A stretch of DNA of 64,000 nucleotides from the NCBI RefSeq assembly GCF_900114485.1, contig NZ_FOTF01000007.1, positions 62,001-126,000 on the forward strand, given 5' to 3'. The translations under genes were made by a program, and so were the position numbers. The stretch is from Loktanella salsilacus (GTDB lineage: Bacteria > Pseudomonadota > Alphaproteobacteria > Rhodobacterales > Rhodobacteraceae). The notes under the pieces were generated by a model. It was given only the letters and a program-made list of their open reading frames with translations, searched no databases and was not told the DNA's origin. Shown here in pieces: positions 46,670 to 56,481 of the stretch. Numbering within the stretch: the first letter of the stretch is position 1; each line of letters starts with the position of its first letter.

Positions 46670-47620
46670 ATGAAGATCGCGGTTTTAGATGATTATGCCC
46701 TAGCGTCACCTCGTCTGGCGGACTGGCCCGAGTTGGGCGATGTGACGGTGTTTCAAGATACCATTACGGGCACCGATCTGGTGGACCGCCTACGGCCCTT
46801 CGATGTGATCTGCCTGATGCGCGAACGCACGCCCATGGGCGCGGACCTGATCGCACAACTGCCAAACCTGCGCCTGATCGTGACCAGCGGCCCGCGTAAC
46901 GCCAGCATTGATCTGCCCGCGGCCCGCGCCGCCGGAATTACCGTCTGCGGCACCCAAAGCCGCAAGACGACGACGTCAGAGCTGACCACGCTCATGATGC
47001 TCGCCCTGAACCGCCGCCTCTTGCCAGAGGTCGCAAACCTGTCGGCAGGCGGCTGGCAAAGCGGCCTTGGCCGCGATGTGGCGGGGCTGACGCTGGGATT
47101 GATCGGGCTGGGCAATATCGGTGCGCAGATGGCGGTGATTGGCAAGGCGCTGGGGATGGATATCGTCGCTTGGTCGCCGAACTTGACCCATGCGCGTTGC
47201 ACGGAACTTGACGTCGCGCGTGCAGAGAACCTGACCGATCTGATGGCGCGGGCCGATGTTGCCTCTGTCCACATGGTGTTATCGGATCGCAGCAAGGGGC
47301 TTGTGGATGCGGCGGCTTTTGCGGCTGCTAAACAGGGACAGGTGTTCATTAATACCTCGCGCGGGCCGCTGGTCGACACCGGGGCCTTGCTAGACGGCCT
47401 GCTCGCTGGCAAACCTGCGATGGCTGGGCTTGACGTGTTTGACGTGGAACCCCTGCCGCTGGACGACCCCCTGCGCGACCCGGACCTTATCGCCTCTGGC
47501 CAGTTGCTGCTGACGCCCCACCTTGGCTACACCACAGAGGCGACGTTTCGCCTGTTCTATACCCAAACGGTCGAGGCGATCCGCGCCTATCAGGCCGGCA
47601 CCCCGATCAGAGAATTGTAA
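46670..47620 (+). CDS. D-2-hydroxyacid dehydrogenase family protein
   Basis: A 316-residue NAD-dependent oxidoreductase. The Rossmann motif is GLIGLGNIGAQM, followed by the catalytic Arg region FINTSRGPLVDTGALLDGL, Glu in LDVFDVEPLPLDDPL and His in LTPHLGYTT. The class reduces 2-oxo acids (phosphoglycerate dehydrogenase-like). The substrate is not clear. Divergent from the hydrolase, and 5 nt before the epimerase gene, so probably co-transcribed with it. Confidence 0.9.
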   Translation: MKIAVLDDYALASPRLADWPELGDVTVFQDTITGTDLVDRLRPFDVICLMRERTPMGADLIAQLPNLRLIVTSGPRNASIDLPAARAAGITVCGTQSRKTTTSELTTLMMLALNRRLLPEVANLSAGGWQSGLGRDVAGLTLGLIGLGNIGAQMAVIGKALGMDIVAWSPNLTHARCTELDVARAENLTDLMARADVASVHMVLSDRSKGLVDAAAFAAAKQGQVFINTSRGPLVDTGALLDGLLAGKPAMAGLDVFDVEPLPLDDPLRDPDLIASGQLLLTPHLGYTTEATFRLFYTQTVEAIRAYQAGTPIREL

Positions 47621-47625
47621 GAAGG

Positions 47626-48519
47626 ATGACCCCCATGCGTATCTTTTTCACCGGCGGCAGCGGCAAGGCCGGGCAATATGCGGTCAAGCATCTGCGTGAT
47701 CTGGGCCACCTTGTCACCAACATTGACCTGGACGCCCCCGCCGATGGCCGCAGCCTGCGGGTCGACCTGGCGGATGCAGGGCAAGTCGCCAGCGCGATGC
47801 AGGCCTATGCGGATTTCGACGAACTCGACCCCGGCACCGGCGTGCCGCGCTATGACGCCGTCGTCCACTTTGCCGCCGTGCCGCGCATCATGATCGTCCC
47901 GGACAATGAAACGTTTCGCATCAACACTATGTCGACCTACAACGTGATCGACGCCGCCGTGAAGGCGGGCGTGCCCAAGATCATCTTTGCCAGCTCTGAA
48001 ACTACCTACGGCGTCTGTTTCCATGATGGAGAGGTGAAGCCCGCCTATATCCCCATCGACGAAGATCACCCCACCGTGCCGCAGGACAGCTACGCGATGT
48101 CAAAGGTCGTGAACGAGGCGACGGCCCGCAGTTTTCAGGCGCGCTCCGGCACCGACATCTATGGGCTGCGCATTAACAACGTCATCGAACCCCATGAATA
48201 TGCGGAAAATTTTCCCGACTTCATGGCGCACCCCGAAAAGCGCCGCCGCAATATCTTTGCCTATATCGACGCCCGCGATCTGGCGCAGATGGTGGAACGC
48301 TGCCTCGCCACGGACGGTCTGGGCTACGAGGTTTTTAACGTCTCCAACGACGACCTCAGCGTGGACCTGACCTCTGACGAGGTAATCGCGCGTTTTTATC
48401 AAGGCGTGCCAAAAACCCGCGAGATGGGCGAAAACGAAACCTTCTATGCCAACGATAAAGCCAAACGCATGCTCGGCTTTGCCCCCAAACACAGCTGGCG
48501 CGACGTCTTGAAGTCCTAG
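47626..48519 (+). CDS. NAD-dependent epimerase/dehydratase
   Basis: A 297-residue extended short-chain dehydrogenase: cofactor motif FFTGGSGKAGQYAV and active-site YAMSK preceded by FASSETTYG. Typical substrates are nucleotide sugars or uronates; the DSYAMSKVVNEATARSFQ region resembles UDP-glucose epimerase or uronate dehydrogenase type proteins. AGAAGG upstream. ATG 47635 is an alternative start. Confidence 0.87.
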   Translation: MTPMRIFFTGGSGKAGQYAVKHLRDLGHLVTNIDLDAPADGRSLRVDLADAGQVASAMQAYADFDELDPGTGVPRYDAVVHFAAVPRIMIVPDNETFRINTMSTYNVIDAAVKAGVPKIIFASSETTYGVCFHDGEVKPAYIPIDEDHPTVPQDSYAMSKVVNEATARSFQARSGTDIYGLRINNVIEPHEYAENFPDFMAHPEKRRRNIFAYIDARDLAQMVERCLATDGLGYEVFNVSNDDLSVDLTSDEVIARFYQGVPKTREMGENETFYANDKAKRMLGFAPKHSWRDVLKS

Positions 48520-48540
48520 CCGCACGTCCCCCGTTCTTCT

Positions 48541-48592
48541 GGTCAAAAATACCTCGGGGGGCCGCCGCAGGCGGTGGGGGGCTGGCCCCCCA
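48541..48592 (+). repeat. dispersed intergenic repeat, copy E, with double hairpin
   Basis: AAAAATACCTCGGGGGG, stem CCGCC-GCA-GGCGG (48562-48574) and stem GGGGGG-CTGG-CCCCCC (48576-48591). It is the reverse-complement arrangement of copy C, down to the CCAG loop. It lies in the epimerase-MATE intergenic region. Confidence 0.8.
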
Positions 48593-48669
48593 TACCTTCA
48601 TCGCGCCTACAGTCTCCATCGCACGCACTGCGCTGGACCAACGCCCGAAACACACCTAATCGAGTCCCC

Positions 48670-50046
48670 ATGGATCAACCCGCCCACACCTACCCGCAAC
48701 ACATCCGCGCCGCGCTGAAACTTGCGCTGCCGCTGACGCTGTCGAACGTGGCGCAATTTGCGATCCACATGACTGATACGCTGATGCTGGGGTGGTACAA
48801 CGTGACTGCTCTGGCTGCGGCGACGCTGGCAAGTAGCCTTTATTTCGTGATCTTCATCGTGGGCGCGGGCTTTGCGCAGGCGGTGACGCCTGTGGTCGCC
48901 TCTGCGGCAGAGGCGGGGGATATCACAACCGCCCGGCGCGCCACCCGCATGGCGGTGTGGCTGTCCATCATCTACGGCGTGATCGTCATGATCCCGTTTT
49001 TTGTGGCAGAGCCGATCTTGCTGGCCATGGGGCAAACACCTGCTGTTGCGGCAGAGGGGGCGGATTACCTCTGGATCATCGCGCTGGGCATGATCCCGGC
49101 GCTGATCGTCATGGTGCTCAAATCCTTCCTTGTCGCGCTGGAAATGACCGCGATGATCCTGTGGTCGACGGTAGTTGCTGCCGTGCTGAATATCGGGCTG
49201 AACTATGTGCTGATCTTCGGCAACTTTGGTGCGCCAGAGCTGGGGATTCAAGGCGCGGCCATTGCCTCTGTCACCATGCAAGTCGCCACCGTTCTGGTGC
49301 TGGGGGCTTACGTCCTGCGCCGCTTGCCCGACTATCAATTGATGCGCAATCCGCTGCGGCCTGACCCGCAGATCATGGGCCGCGTGTTCCGCCTTGGGGT
49401 GCCGATTGGCCTGACGTCATTGGCCGAGGGCGGGCTGTTCACCGCCTCTGCCATCATGATGGGCTGGATCGGAGAGATCCCGCTGGCGTCCCATGGCATT
49501 GCTCTGCAAATCACCAGCCTGACCTTCATGGTGCACATCGGTCTAAGCCAAGCTGCCACGGTGCGGGCCGGGCGCGCTGTTGGCCGCTCGGACGAAACAG
49601 CGCTGCGGCGCGGCGGGATTGCCGTGACCACGCTGTCGGGCATTTTCGTGGCCCTGACGATTGCCGTCTTTCTGACTGTGCCAGAGCCGCTGATCGCGAT
49701 CTTTGTGGATGCGGATTCGCCTGTGCGGGCCGAAGTCATTACCCTCGGCGTCAGCCTTCTGGCCTTTGCGGCGTTGTTTCAGCTGGTCGATGCGGCGCAG
49801 GTTATGGCGCTGGGCCTGCTGCGCGGTATCCAAGATACTGCAATCCCGATGATCATTGCGGCTGTTAGCTATTGGGTCATCGGTATTCCGACGGGATACT
49901 TGCTGGCCTTTACGCTGGGCTGGGGCCCGCAGGGGCTGTGGCTGGGGCTTGTTGTCGGTCTGGCGTTTGCAGCCGTGGCGCTGACGTCGCGGTTCTGGCG
50001 CAGGCGGTTCAAGCATCCGATGACTAGTGGAACCGCTACCCCTTAG
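48670..50046 (+). CDS. MATE family efflux transporter
   Basis: A 458-residue protein with 12 predicted helices. The NorM/DinF pattern is visible in LKLALPLTLSNVAQFAIHMTDTLMLGWY, AAATLASSLYFVIF, VGVPIG-like RLGVPIGLTSLAEGGLF and AATVRAGRAVGR. Na+ or H+ coupled export of cationic compounds is the family role. ATG 48670 chosen because it precedes the first amphipathic helix; the upstream extension overlaps the repeat. Confidence 0.92.
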   Translation: MDQPAHTYPQHIRAALKLALPLTLSNVAQFAIHMTDTLMLGWYNVTALAAATLASSLYFVIFIVGAGFAQAVTPVVASAAEAGDITTARRATRMAVWLSIIYGVIVMIPFFVAEPILLAMGQTPAVAAEGADYLWIIALGMIPALIVMVLKSFLVALEMTAMILWSTVVAAVLNIGLNYVLIFGNFGAPELGIQGAAIASVTMQVATVLVLGAYVLRRLPDYQLMRNPLRPDPQIMGRVFRLGVPIGLTSLAEGGLFTASAIMMGWIGEIPLASHGIALQITSLTFMVHIGLSQAATVRAGRAVGRSDETALRRGGIAVTTLSGIFVALTIAVFLTVPEPLIAIFVDADSPVRAEVITLGVSLLAFAALFQLVDAAQVMALGLLRGIQDTAIPMIIAAVSYWVIGIPTGYLLAFTLGWGPQGLWLGLVVGLAFAAVALTSRFWRRRFKHPMTSGTATP

Positions 50047-50061
50047 GGTGTGTTGAGTTGC

Positions 50062-50670
50062 ATGTTTGATTTCATCACCAACCTGATCGACACGATGGGC
50101 GCTTTTGGCGTCGGTATCGTGATGTTTTTGGAAAACGTGTTTCCGCCGATCCCGTCGGAACTGGTCATGCCGCTGGCAGGCTTTAACGCGGCGCAGGGAG
50201 GCGTATCGCTGCTGGCGGTGTTTGTCTGGGGCACCATCGGCACCGTGCTGGGCGCGTGGCTGTGGTACGAGGTGGGCCGCCGCCTTGGCCGTCCGCGGTT
50301 GCAGCGTTTCATCGGCAAATACGGCATCTGGCTGACGTTGAGCCAGGACGACGTGCAAAACGCAATCGAGTGGTTCGACCGTCACGACAAGGGGGCCACC
50401 TTTTTCGGGCGGATGATCCCGGGCGTGCGCACGATGATTTCTGTGCCTGCGGGGCTGGCGGAAATGTCGTTGCCCCGTTTCATGCTCTACACAACCGCAG
50501 GCAGTGCGTTGTGGAATCTGGCGCTGATTGCTGCGGGATATTTGTTGCAGTCACAATATGACCGTGTGGTGGATTACCTGAACCCCGTCACGAACCTAAT
50601 CCTTGCCGCTATCGCCGTCACCTATCTGTACCGCGTCGCGCGGCAGCTGATGCAGCGCCGCAAGGCTTAA
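50062..50670 (+). CDS. DedA family membrane protein
   Basis: A 202-residue polytopic protein: FLENVFPPIPSELVMPLAGF at the N-terminus and GRMIPGVRTMISVPAGLAEMSLPRFMLYT in the second half, the two DedA/SNARE-associated hallmarks. Members act in lipid translocation (undecaprenyl phosphate or other phospholipids). A GTG at 50050 is an in-frame alternative. Stop overlaps the convergent gene (TTAA at 50667-50670). Confidence 0.92.
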   Translation: MFDFITNLIDTMGAFGVGIVMFLENVFPPIPSELVMPLAGFNAAQGGVSLLAVFVWGTIGTVLGAWLWYEVGRRLGRPRLQRFIGKYGIWLTLSQDDVQNAIEWFDRHDKGATFFGRMIPGVRTMISVPAGLAEMSLPRFMLYTTAGSALWNLALIAAGYLLQSQYDRVVDYLNPVTNLILAAIAVTYLYRVARQLMQRRKA

Positions 50671-51092
50671 TCGTCGCCTGATTTTTTTTCATCTTCCGCC
50701 AACATGCGGTCCGCTTTTTTGCGTATCAGAACGGTGCGCAGGTCGTGCATCGCCAGCAGCAGGGCGTCGGTGACATCCTCTAGCTGGTCGTCAGAGGCCT
50801 TGGCCTGCACCCATTGCGTCGTGATGTTCAGATAATCGACAGCCCGGTGGATATCGTCGATATCGCGCTGGGCCAGTAGGGCGACACGGTTGTTGAGCCA
50901 CTCTTGAATGGCTTCGATATCCGCATCGGTCAGACTGCGGTCGCCTTGCGGCTTCACCTCTCCGTTGCGGACGTTTACGACGGCGATCTGGTCCATCTCG
51001 ATCCGGCGCTGACGGTTTTCCGTGTCCACGCGGAACACGGCGGCCCCGTTTTCACGAATCCGAAAGTAATAGTCTGGAAGATCAGCGCCCAT
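50667..51092 (-). CDS. hypothetical cytoplasmic protein, 141 residues
   Basis: Not recognised as a named family. It begins LPDYYFRIRENGAAVFRVDTENRQRRIEMDQIAVVN, a strand-rich N-terminal part, followed by an acidic helical region (SLTDADIEAIQEWLNNR, DDIHRAVDYLNITTQWVQ) and a charged C-terminus. No signal peptide or membrane segment. Such proteins occur in related genomes as conserved hypotheticals. Confidence 0.7.
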   Translation of the reverse strand: MGADLPDYYFRIRENGAAVFRVDTENRQRRIEMDQIAVVNVRNGEVKPQGDRSLTDADIEAIQEWLNNRVALLAQRDIDDIHRAVDYLNITTQWVQAKASDDQLEDVTDALLLAMHDLRTVLIRKKADRMLAEDEKKSGDD

Positions 51093-51164
51093 GCACGGTT
51101 GCCCCTTTTTGCGTCACGATAGCGGACCGCCCGGGGCGATCAAGCCCGCAGGCGGCGGCCACCA

Positions 51165-52834
<1,670 letters not shown>

Positions 52835-52838
<4 letters not shown>

Positions 52839-53113
52839 CCGAGACTGTTGAAATTGCGCGCAAGCGCCTGATCATGCGGTCCATGCGCCGCGGCATCAAG
52901 GAAATGGACCTGATCCTGTCTGATTTCGCGAGCCGCGCGCTACGCGGTTATGACGCGGATCAGCTGGCCTTGTACGAGGCGTTGCTGGATGAAAGCGATC
53001 TAGACATCTATCACTGGGTCAGCGGCCAAAGCGGCGCGCCTGCCAGATTTGCACCGCTGGTTAGCGAAATTTCAGCTGGTGCAACTGGGTTGACACGACC
53101 GCACGCAACTTAA
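52835..53113 (+). CDS. sdhE: succinate dehydrogenase assembly factor 2 (SdhE)
   Basis: A 92-residue protein that promotes covalent FAD insertion into SdhA. The family core RKRLIMRSMRRGIKEMDLILSDF contains the conserved RGxxE flavinylation motif (RRGIKE), followed by YEALLDESDLDIYHWV. Starts within the stop of the XRE gene. The sdh operon itself is not in the window. Confidence 0.92.
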
Positions 53114-53171
53114 CGAAATTTTTGATAATTTGGTGCAGGCTCCGTTTCAGACAGCTGGAACGGAGACTGCA

Positions 53172-53693
53172 ATGACCTTGCACGCCAAACTGAACACGAA
53201 AACCGATGACAGCACGATGTCACCGGCCAACGCGGCCTTTATGGCGACCTATCTGGATTCGCTTTTGTTGGTTGAACGCCTGCACCGCTTACTGCTGGAC
53301 GTGATCAAGGACGAATTTGAACGGATGGGGGTGCTGGAAATCAACCCTGTGCAGGCGCTGCTGCTGTTCAACGTCGGCGAAAACGAGGTGACGGCCGGGG
53401 AATTGAAATCCCGCGGTTATTACCAAGGCAGCAATGTCAGCTATAACCTCAAGAAGCTCGTCGATAACGGCTATTTGCATCACGAACGGTCCGAAATTGA
53501 CCGACGATCTGTGCGTGTGCGCCTGACCCAAAAAGGGCGGGAAATCCGGCAGATTGTATCGACCCTATTTGCGACCCATGCCGAAGGGCTGTTGTCGCGC
53601 GGGGTCGTGGATCAGCAAGGGATCGAAGATATCACCGGATCGCTGCGCCGGGTGGAACGGTATTGGACCGAACAGATCCGCTATATCTATTGA
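53172..53693 (+). CDS. MarR-family winged-helix regulator (PetP/LdtR-like)
   Basis: A 173-residue regulator. Helices and the wing are visible in NPVQALLLFNVGENEVTAGELKSRGYYQGSNVSYNLKKLVDNGYLHHERSEIDRRSVRVRLTQKG cut here into shorter blocks; the recognition part is GSNVSYNLKKLV and the wing RSEIDRRSVRVRL. It resembles the alphaproteobacterial PetP/LdtR group. ATG 53172 follows GGAG at 53161-53164. Stop overlaps the convergent gene by 7 nt. Confidence 0.87.
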   Translation: MTLHAKLNTKTDDSTMSPANAAFMATYLDSLLLVERLHRLLLDVIKDEFERMGVLEINPVQALLLFNVGENEVTAGELKSRGYYQGSNVSYNLKKLVDNGYLHHERSEIDRRSVRVRLTQKGREIRQIVSTLFATHAEGLLSRGVVDQQGIEDITGSLRRVERYWTEQIRYIY

Positions 53694-54403
53694 CGGGCAT
53701 CCGACAGCGCGAGGCTTTGCAGCTCTCGTAGCAGTTTGCGTTCCATCGCGGCGGCGTAGTTGTCAAAGCCAAGCGCCGTTTCGACAAAAGCGCCCGGTCC
53801 GCGAATGACGTAGGCGCGGAAATACGCGGATAGTTCTGTGATATCCGCAATACTGTCGTCTTGGCCGGGCTGTTGGTTTGGTGCGATGGTCAATCCATTC
53901 ACCGTCACACCCTGCGGCGTGCGGCTGGCGGGGATGTCTTGTGGACGCGGCCCGGTATTTGCAATGCCGTCGCCGGACAGATCCAGCGTACGGGTCCAGC
54001 AATCTGCCTGCGTGTCCAGCATGGCAAATCCCGTCAGCAGGGCAGAGCCAAGTGCGGTGGTCTGGTCCTGAATACTGCGCGGGGCGGCCCGGATGCGCTG
54101 CCGGGCTGCGGTCAGGTCATCGGCATTCGCAATTGTCGTCCACGGCAGAATGACAGTCTGGGCGGTTGGACCGCTCCATTCAAACACGGTCAGCCGGATG
54201 GGTGCGCTGGACTGTTGCAGGATGGCGCGGGCGACGTCATCGGTGCCCAAGGCCTGCGCCAGACCCTGCCGTTGTAGATCATATTCGCGCGTATCGACCG
54301 AGCCTGAGATATCAAGCCCTAGCGCCAAGGCCTGACGGCAAGCAGCATTCGCTGCCGGCGCAGTCAGCAAAAGGGCAGCGACTACACCCGCAAGGCTGAT
54401 CAC
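53687..54403 (-). CDS. DUF1194 (von Willebrand A-like) exported protein
   Basis: A 238-residue protein from GTG 54403. Residues 1-20 form a signal-like segment (SLAGVVAALLLTAPAANA), then CRQALALGLDISGSVDTREYD with a MIDAS-type DxSxS motif, and LDLSGDGIANTGPRP, the DUF1194 hallmark. Likely a secreted metal-dependent adhesion or binding protein. The frame is also open to ATG 54514, but that region forms a long inverted repeat, so I prefer the GTG; the signal peptide then lacks a basic N-region, which leaves the start uncertain. Confidence 0.75.
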   Translation of the reverse strand: MISLAGVVAALLLTAPAANAACRQALALGLDISGSVDTREYDLQRQGLAQALGTDDVARAILQQSSAPIRLTVFEWSGPTAQTVILPWTTIANADDLTAARQRIRAAPRSIQDQTTALGSALLTGFAMLDTQADCWTRTLDLSGDGIANTGPRPQDIPASRTPQGVTVNGLTIAPNQQPGQDDSIADITELSAYFRAYVIRGPGAFVETALGFDNYAAAMERKLLRELQSLALSDARQ

Positions 54404-54431
54404 TGCGCGGTGAATACGGCTGCCCCTGTGA

Positions 54432-54507
54432 TAAAAAATATCAGCTTGGGCTGGCAGGCCTGTGACAACGACGCCGCACGCGCCATCGTCTTCAGACCTG
54501 CCAGCCC
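54432..54507 (-). terminator. long inverted repeat downstream of the glyoxalase gene, possible terminator
   Basis: GGGCTGGCAGGCCTG (54448-54462) pairs with CAGACCTGCCAGCCC (54493-54507) with one wobble, around a 30-nt loop that can also fold. In the minus direction an AT-rich ATATTTTTTAT run follows about 9 nt later (54431-54440). It lies just after the glyoxalase stop and covers the first codons of the extended DUF1194 frame. Confidence 0.5.
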
Positions 54508-54517
54508 GCGCCATGAC

Positions 54518-54955
54518 TTACCAGTGACCGGTGTTTTGCATGCTCGCCCAAGGTTCAGCCGGGGCCAATGCATCGCCTTTTTGCAGCAGCTCGACCGAGA
54601 TATTATCGGGAGAGCGCACAAACGCCATGTTGCCGTCGCGCGGCGGGCGGTTGATCGTGATGCCGTTGTCCATCAGGTGCTGGCAAAGCGCGTAAATGTC
54701 GTCGGTTTCATAGGCGAGGTGGCCAAAGTGGCGGCTGTCAGACGGCAGCGCATCGTCGCCGTCCCAGTTATACGTCAGCTCGACCGGGCAATCCTCGTCA
54801 CCCTCGGCCGCCATGAAAATCAGCGAAAAGCGACCGCCTTCGTCGTCGCGGCGCTTGGTTTCTTTCAGACCCAGCAGGTTAAAGAACGCCATCGTCTTTT
54901 CCAGGTCTTTCACGCGGACCATGGTGTGCAGATATTTCAAGGACATTGCTGTCAT
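54518..54955 (-). CDS. gloA: lactoylglutathione lyase-like VOC protein
   Basis: A 145-residue glyoxalase I type protein. Metal-ligand positions fit KYLHTMVRVKDLEKTMAFF (His), VELTYNWDG (Glu), FGHLAYETDDIY (His) and the terminal DNISVELLQKG (Glu), the full set expected for glyoxalase I. It converts the methylglyoxal-glutathione hemithioacetal to S-lactoylglutathione. Confidence 0.9.
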   Translation of the reverse strand: MTAMSLKYLHTMVRVKDLEKTMAFFNLLGLKETKRRDDEGGRFSLIFMAAEGDEDCPVELTYNWDGDDALPSDSRHFGHLAYETDDIYALCQHLMDNGITINRPPRDGNMAFVRSPDNISVELLQKGDALAPAEPWASMQNTGHW

Positions 54956-55017
54956 TCCTTTTTCGAGGTGTATCTGCGCCCAGACCTAGCATGCAGGGCG
55001 CCGCCGCCAAGTCGCAA

Positions 55018-56481
55018 TCAGAACGCAGAGCGCAGATCCATTCCGACGGTGGCATATTCCGTGTCAAACCGCTCTGCCGCAGAGAAGGTGCGGCCAACGC
55101 CCAAGGTTACGACCGGGCTGAAACCATAGTATTCGACGTTGTCAAACTGTGCCGCCACCTGTGCATTCACACTGCGATCGCGCCGGGTCCCGTCGACATA
55201 AATGGATTCGCCGTAGTTGCGTTCTTCTAGCTGTAGGCCAAAGCCGAATTTCACGTCCATGATCGGCTTAGCCAGATCAAGTCCTGCGCTGACCCGCCAC
55301 GCCGTAAAATCATTTTCGGCGCTGTCGGAACTGCTGATACGGCGCGCAACGCCAAGGCTGACAAGATTGCCAGAGGGCTGCAGGGTCGAATAATTGATTC
55401 CCGCGCCGTAATTCAAGATGTCTGGATCAACAATTGGGCTGCCGAAAGCGTCTGTCCGGTCCCCGCGCGCTGACTGATTTTTACGTCCAAATCCATCCAG
55501 ACGCACCTGATCCGTCTGGCTTAGACTAAAGGTATGCGAAATGGACGGGGCAATGAACCGCTGATATGGATCGCCGCCATACCACGATTTTCCGACCTGC
55601 AACGTGACTGTCGTCGGACGCGCGCCGGCCTTCAAAATCCGTTTTTGAATGAGGCTGAACGACGCCTCTGTATAGGAAAAATCGCTACCGCTGCGGGGCA
55701 GGTCGCTGGGGTCGGTAAAGCTTGCGTCGATATCGCGCTGCAAGGCGTCCTTGGCCGACTGACCAAGGGCATAGGTCGTGGTGCGCAAATCAAATCCAAG
55801 GGACAATTGCGCACGCTCTGTTTCAAGCGTGCGATAACGCGCGGACACGGCAGCATCGAACTGGACGCCGGACAGCGGCTTGGCCGACTCGCTCAGCACG
55901 GTCACGAAGGGGCCGATCGTCGCGGTGTCAGAGCGAGAGCCGTTATTGATGTTATTCGACGGGGACGCGCTGAATTCTAGGTTGAACGACAGCGGATTGC
56001 GATTGCGCAAAAATGCGTAGTCTTGCGCAACCGACTGTGCGCCGGACGCAGATGGCGCGGCCTGCCGGGCGCGGCGCAGCCAGAACTGCGCGCGCGTGTC
56101 GTGCCCTTGGCTCGCATGGGCCCGCGCCGCAAGCCGCGCTGCAACATAGCGCGATGTGTCGTCACCAGCAGCGCGGTATCCGCGCTGCGCCAAACCTGTC
56201 GCCTGTGCCGGCTGCCCTTGATCCAAGGCAGCCTGCGCGCCAAGAATCAGGGCGGCGGGGTCGCTGGGATCTCGATCAAGTAAGGCGTTTAAGACCTGCG
56301 CCGCATCCGACGCTCGCCCAGCGTTTAGAAGCTGCTGCGCCAAAACGCGCATATCCTCGGCCGATAGTGCGGTTGCGCCCTGCACCAGCGCTGCGGGCGC
56401 TGGTCCGGATTGCGACGCAGCAGGGGACGCCCCAAAGCTGAACGCTGCAAGGGCCGCCGTAGCTAGGTGCAAACGGATCAT
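55018..56481 (-). CDS. surface lipoprotein assembly modifier (Slam) family outer-membrane protein
   Basis: A 487-residue exported protein: signal peptide (residues 1-23, GASPAASQ), an N-terminal TPR-like domain (about 35-150; MRVLAQQLLNAGRASDAAQVLNALLDRDPSDPAALIL in shorter blocks, RYVAARLAARAHASQG), and a C-terminal beta-barrel of the DUF560 type with alternating strands (LSLGFDLRTTTYAL, FGFGLQLEERNYG, PVVTLGVGRTF) ending in Phe (VGMDLRSAF). Slam proteins move lipoproteins to the cell surface. It is coupled by a 4-nt overlap to a TbpB-like lipoprotein gene. Confidence 0.83.
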   Translation of the reverse strand: MIRLHLATAALAAFSFGASPAASQSGPAPAALVQGATALSAEDMRVLAQQLLNAGRASDAAQVLNALLDRDPSDPAALILGAQAALDQGQPAQATGLAQRGYRAAGDDTSRYVAARLAARAHASQGHDTRAQFWLRRARQAAPSASGAQSVAQDYAFLRNRNPLSFNLEFSASPSNNINNGSRSDTATIGPFVTVLSESAKPLSGVQFDAAVSARYRTLETERAQLSLGFDLRTTTYALGQSAKDALQRDIDASFTDPSDLPRSGSDFSYTEASFSLIQKRILKAGARPTTVTLQVGKSWYGGDPYQRFIAPSISHTFSLSQTDQVRLDGFGRKNQSARGDRTDAFGSPIVDPDILNYGAGINYSTLQPSGNLVSLGVARRISSSDSAENDFTAWRVSAGLDLAKPIMDVKFGFGLQLEERNYGESIYVDGTRRDRSVNAQVAAQFDNVEYYGFSPVVTLGVGRTFSAAERFDTEYATVGMDLRSAF

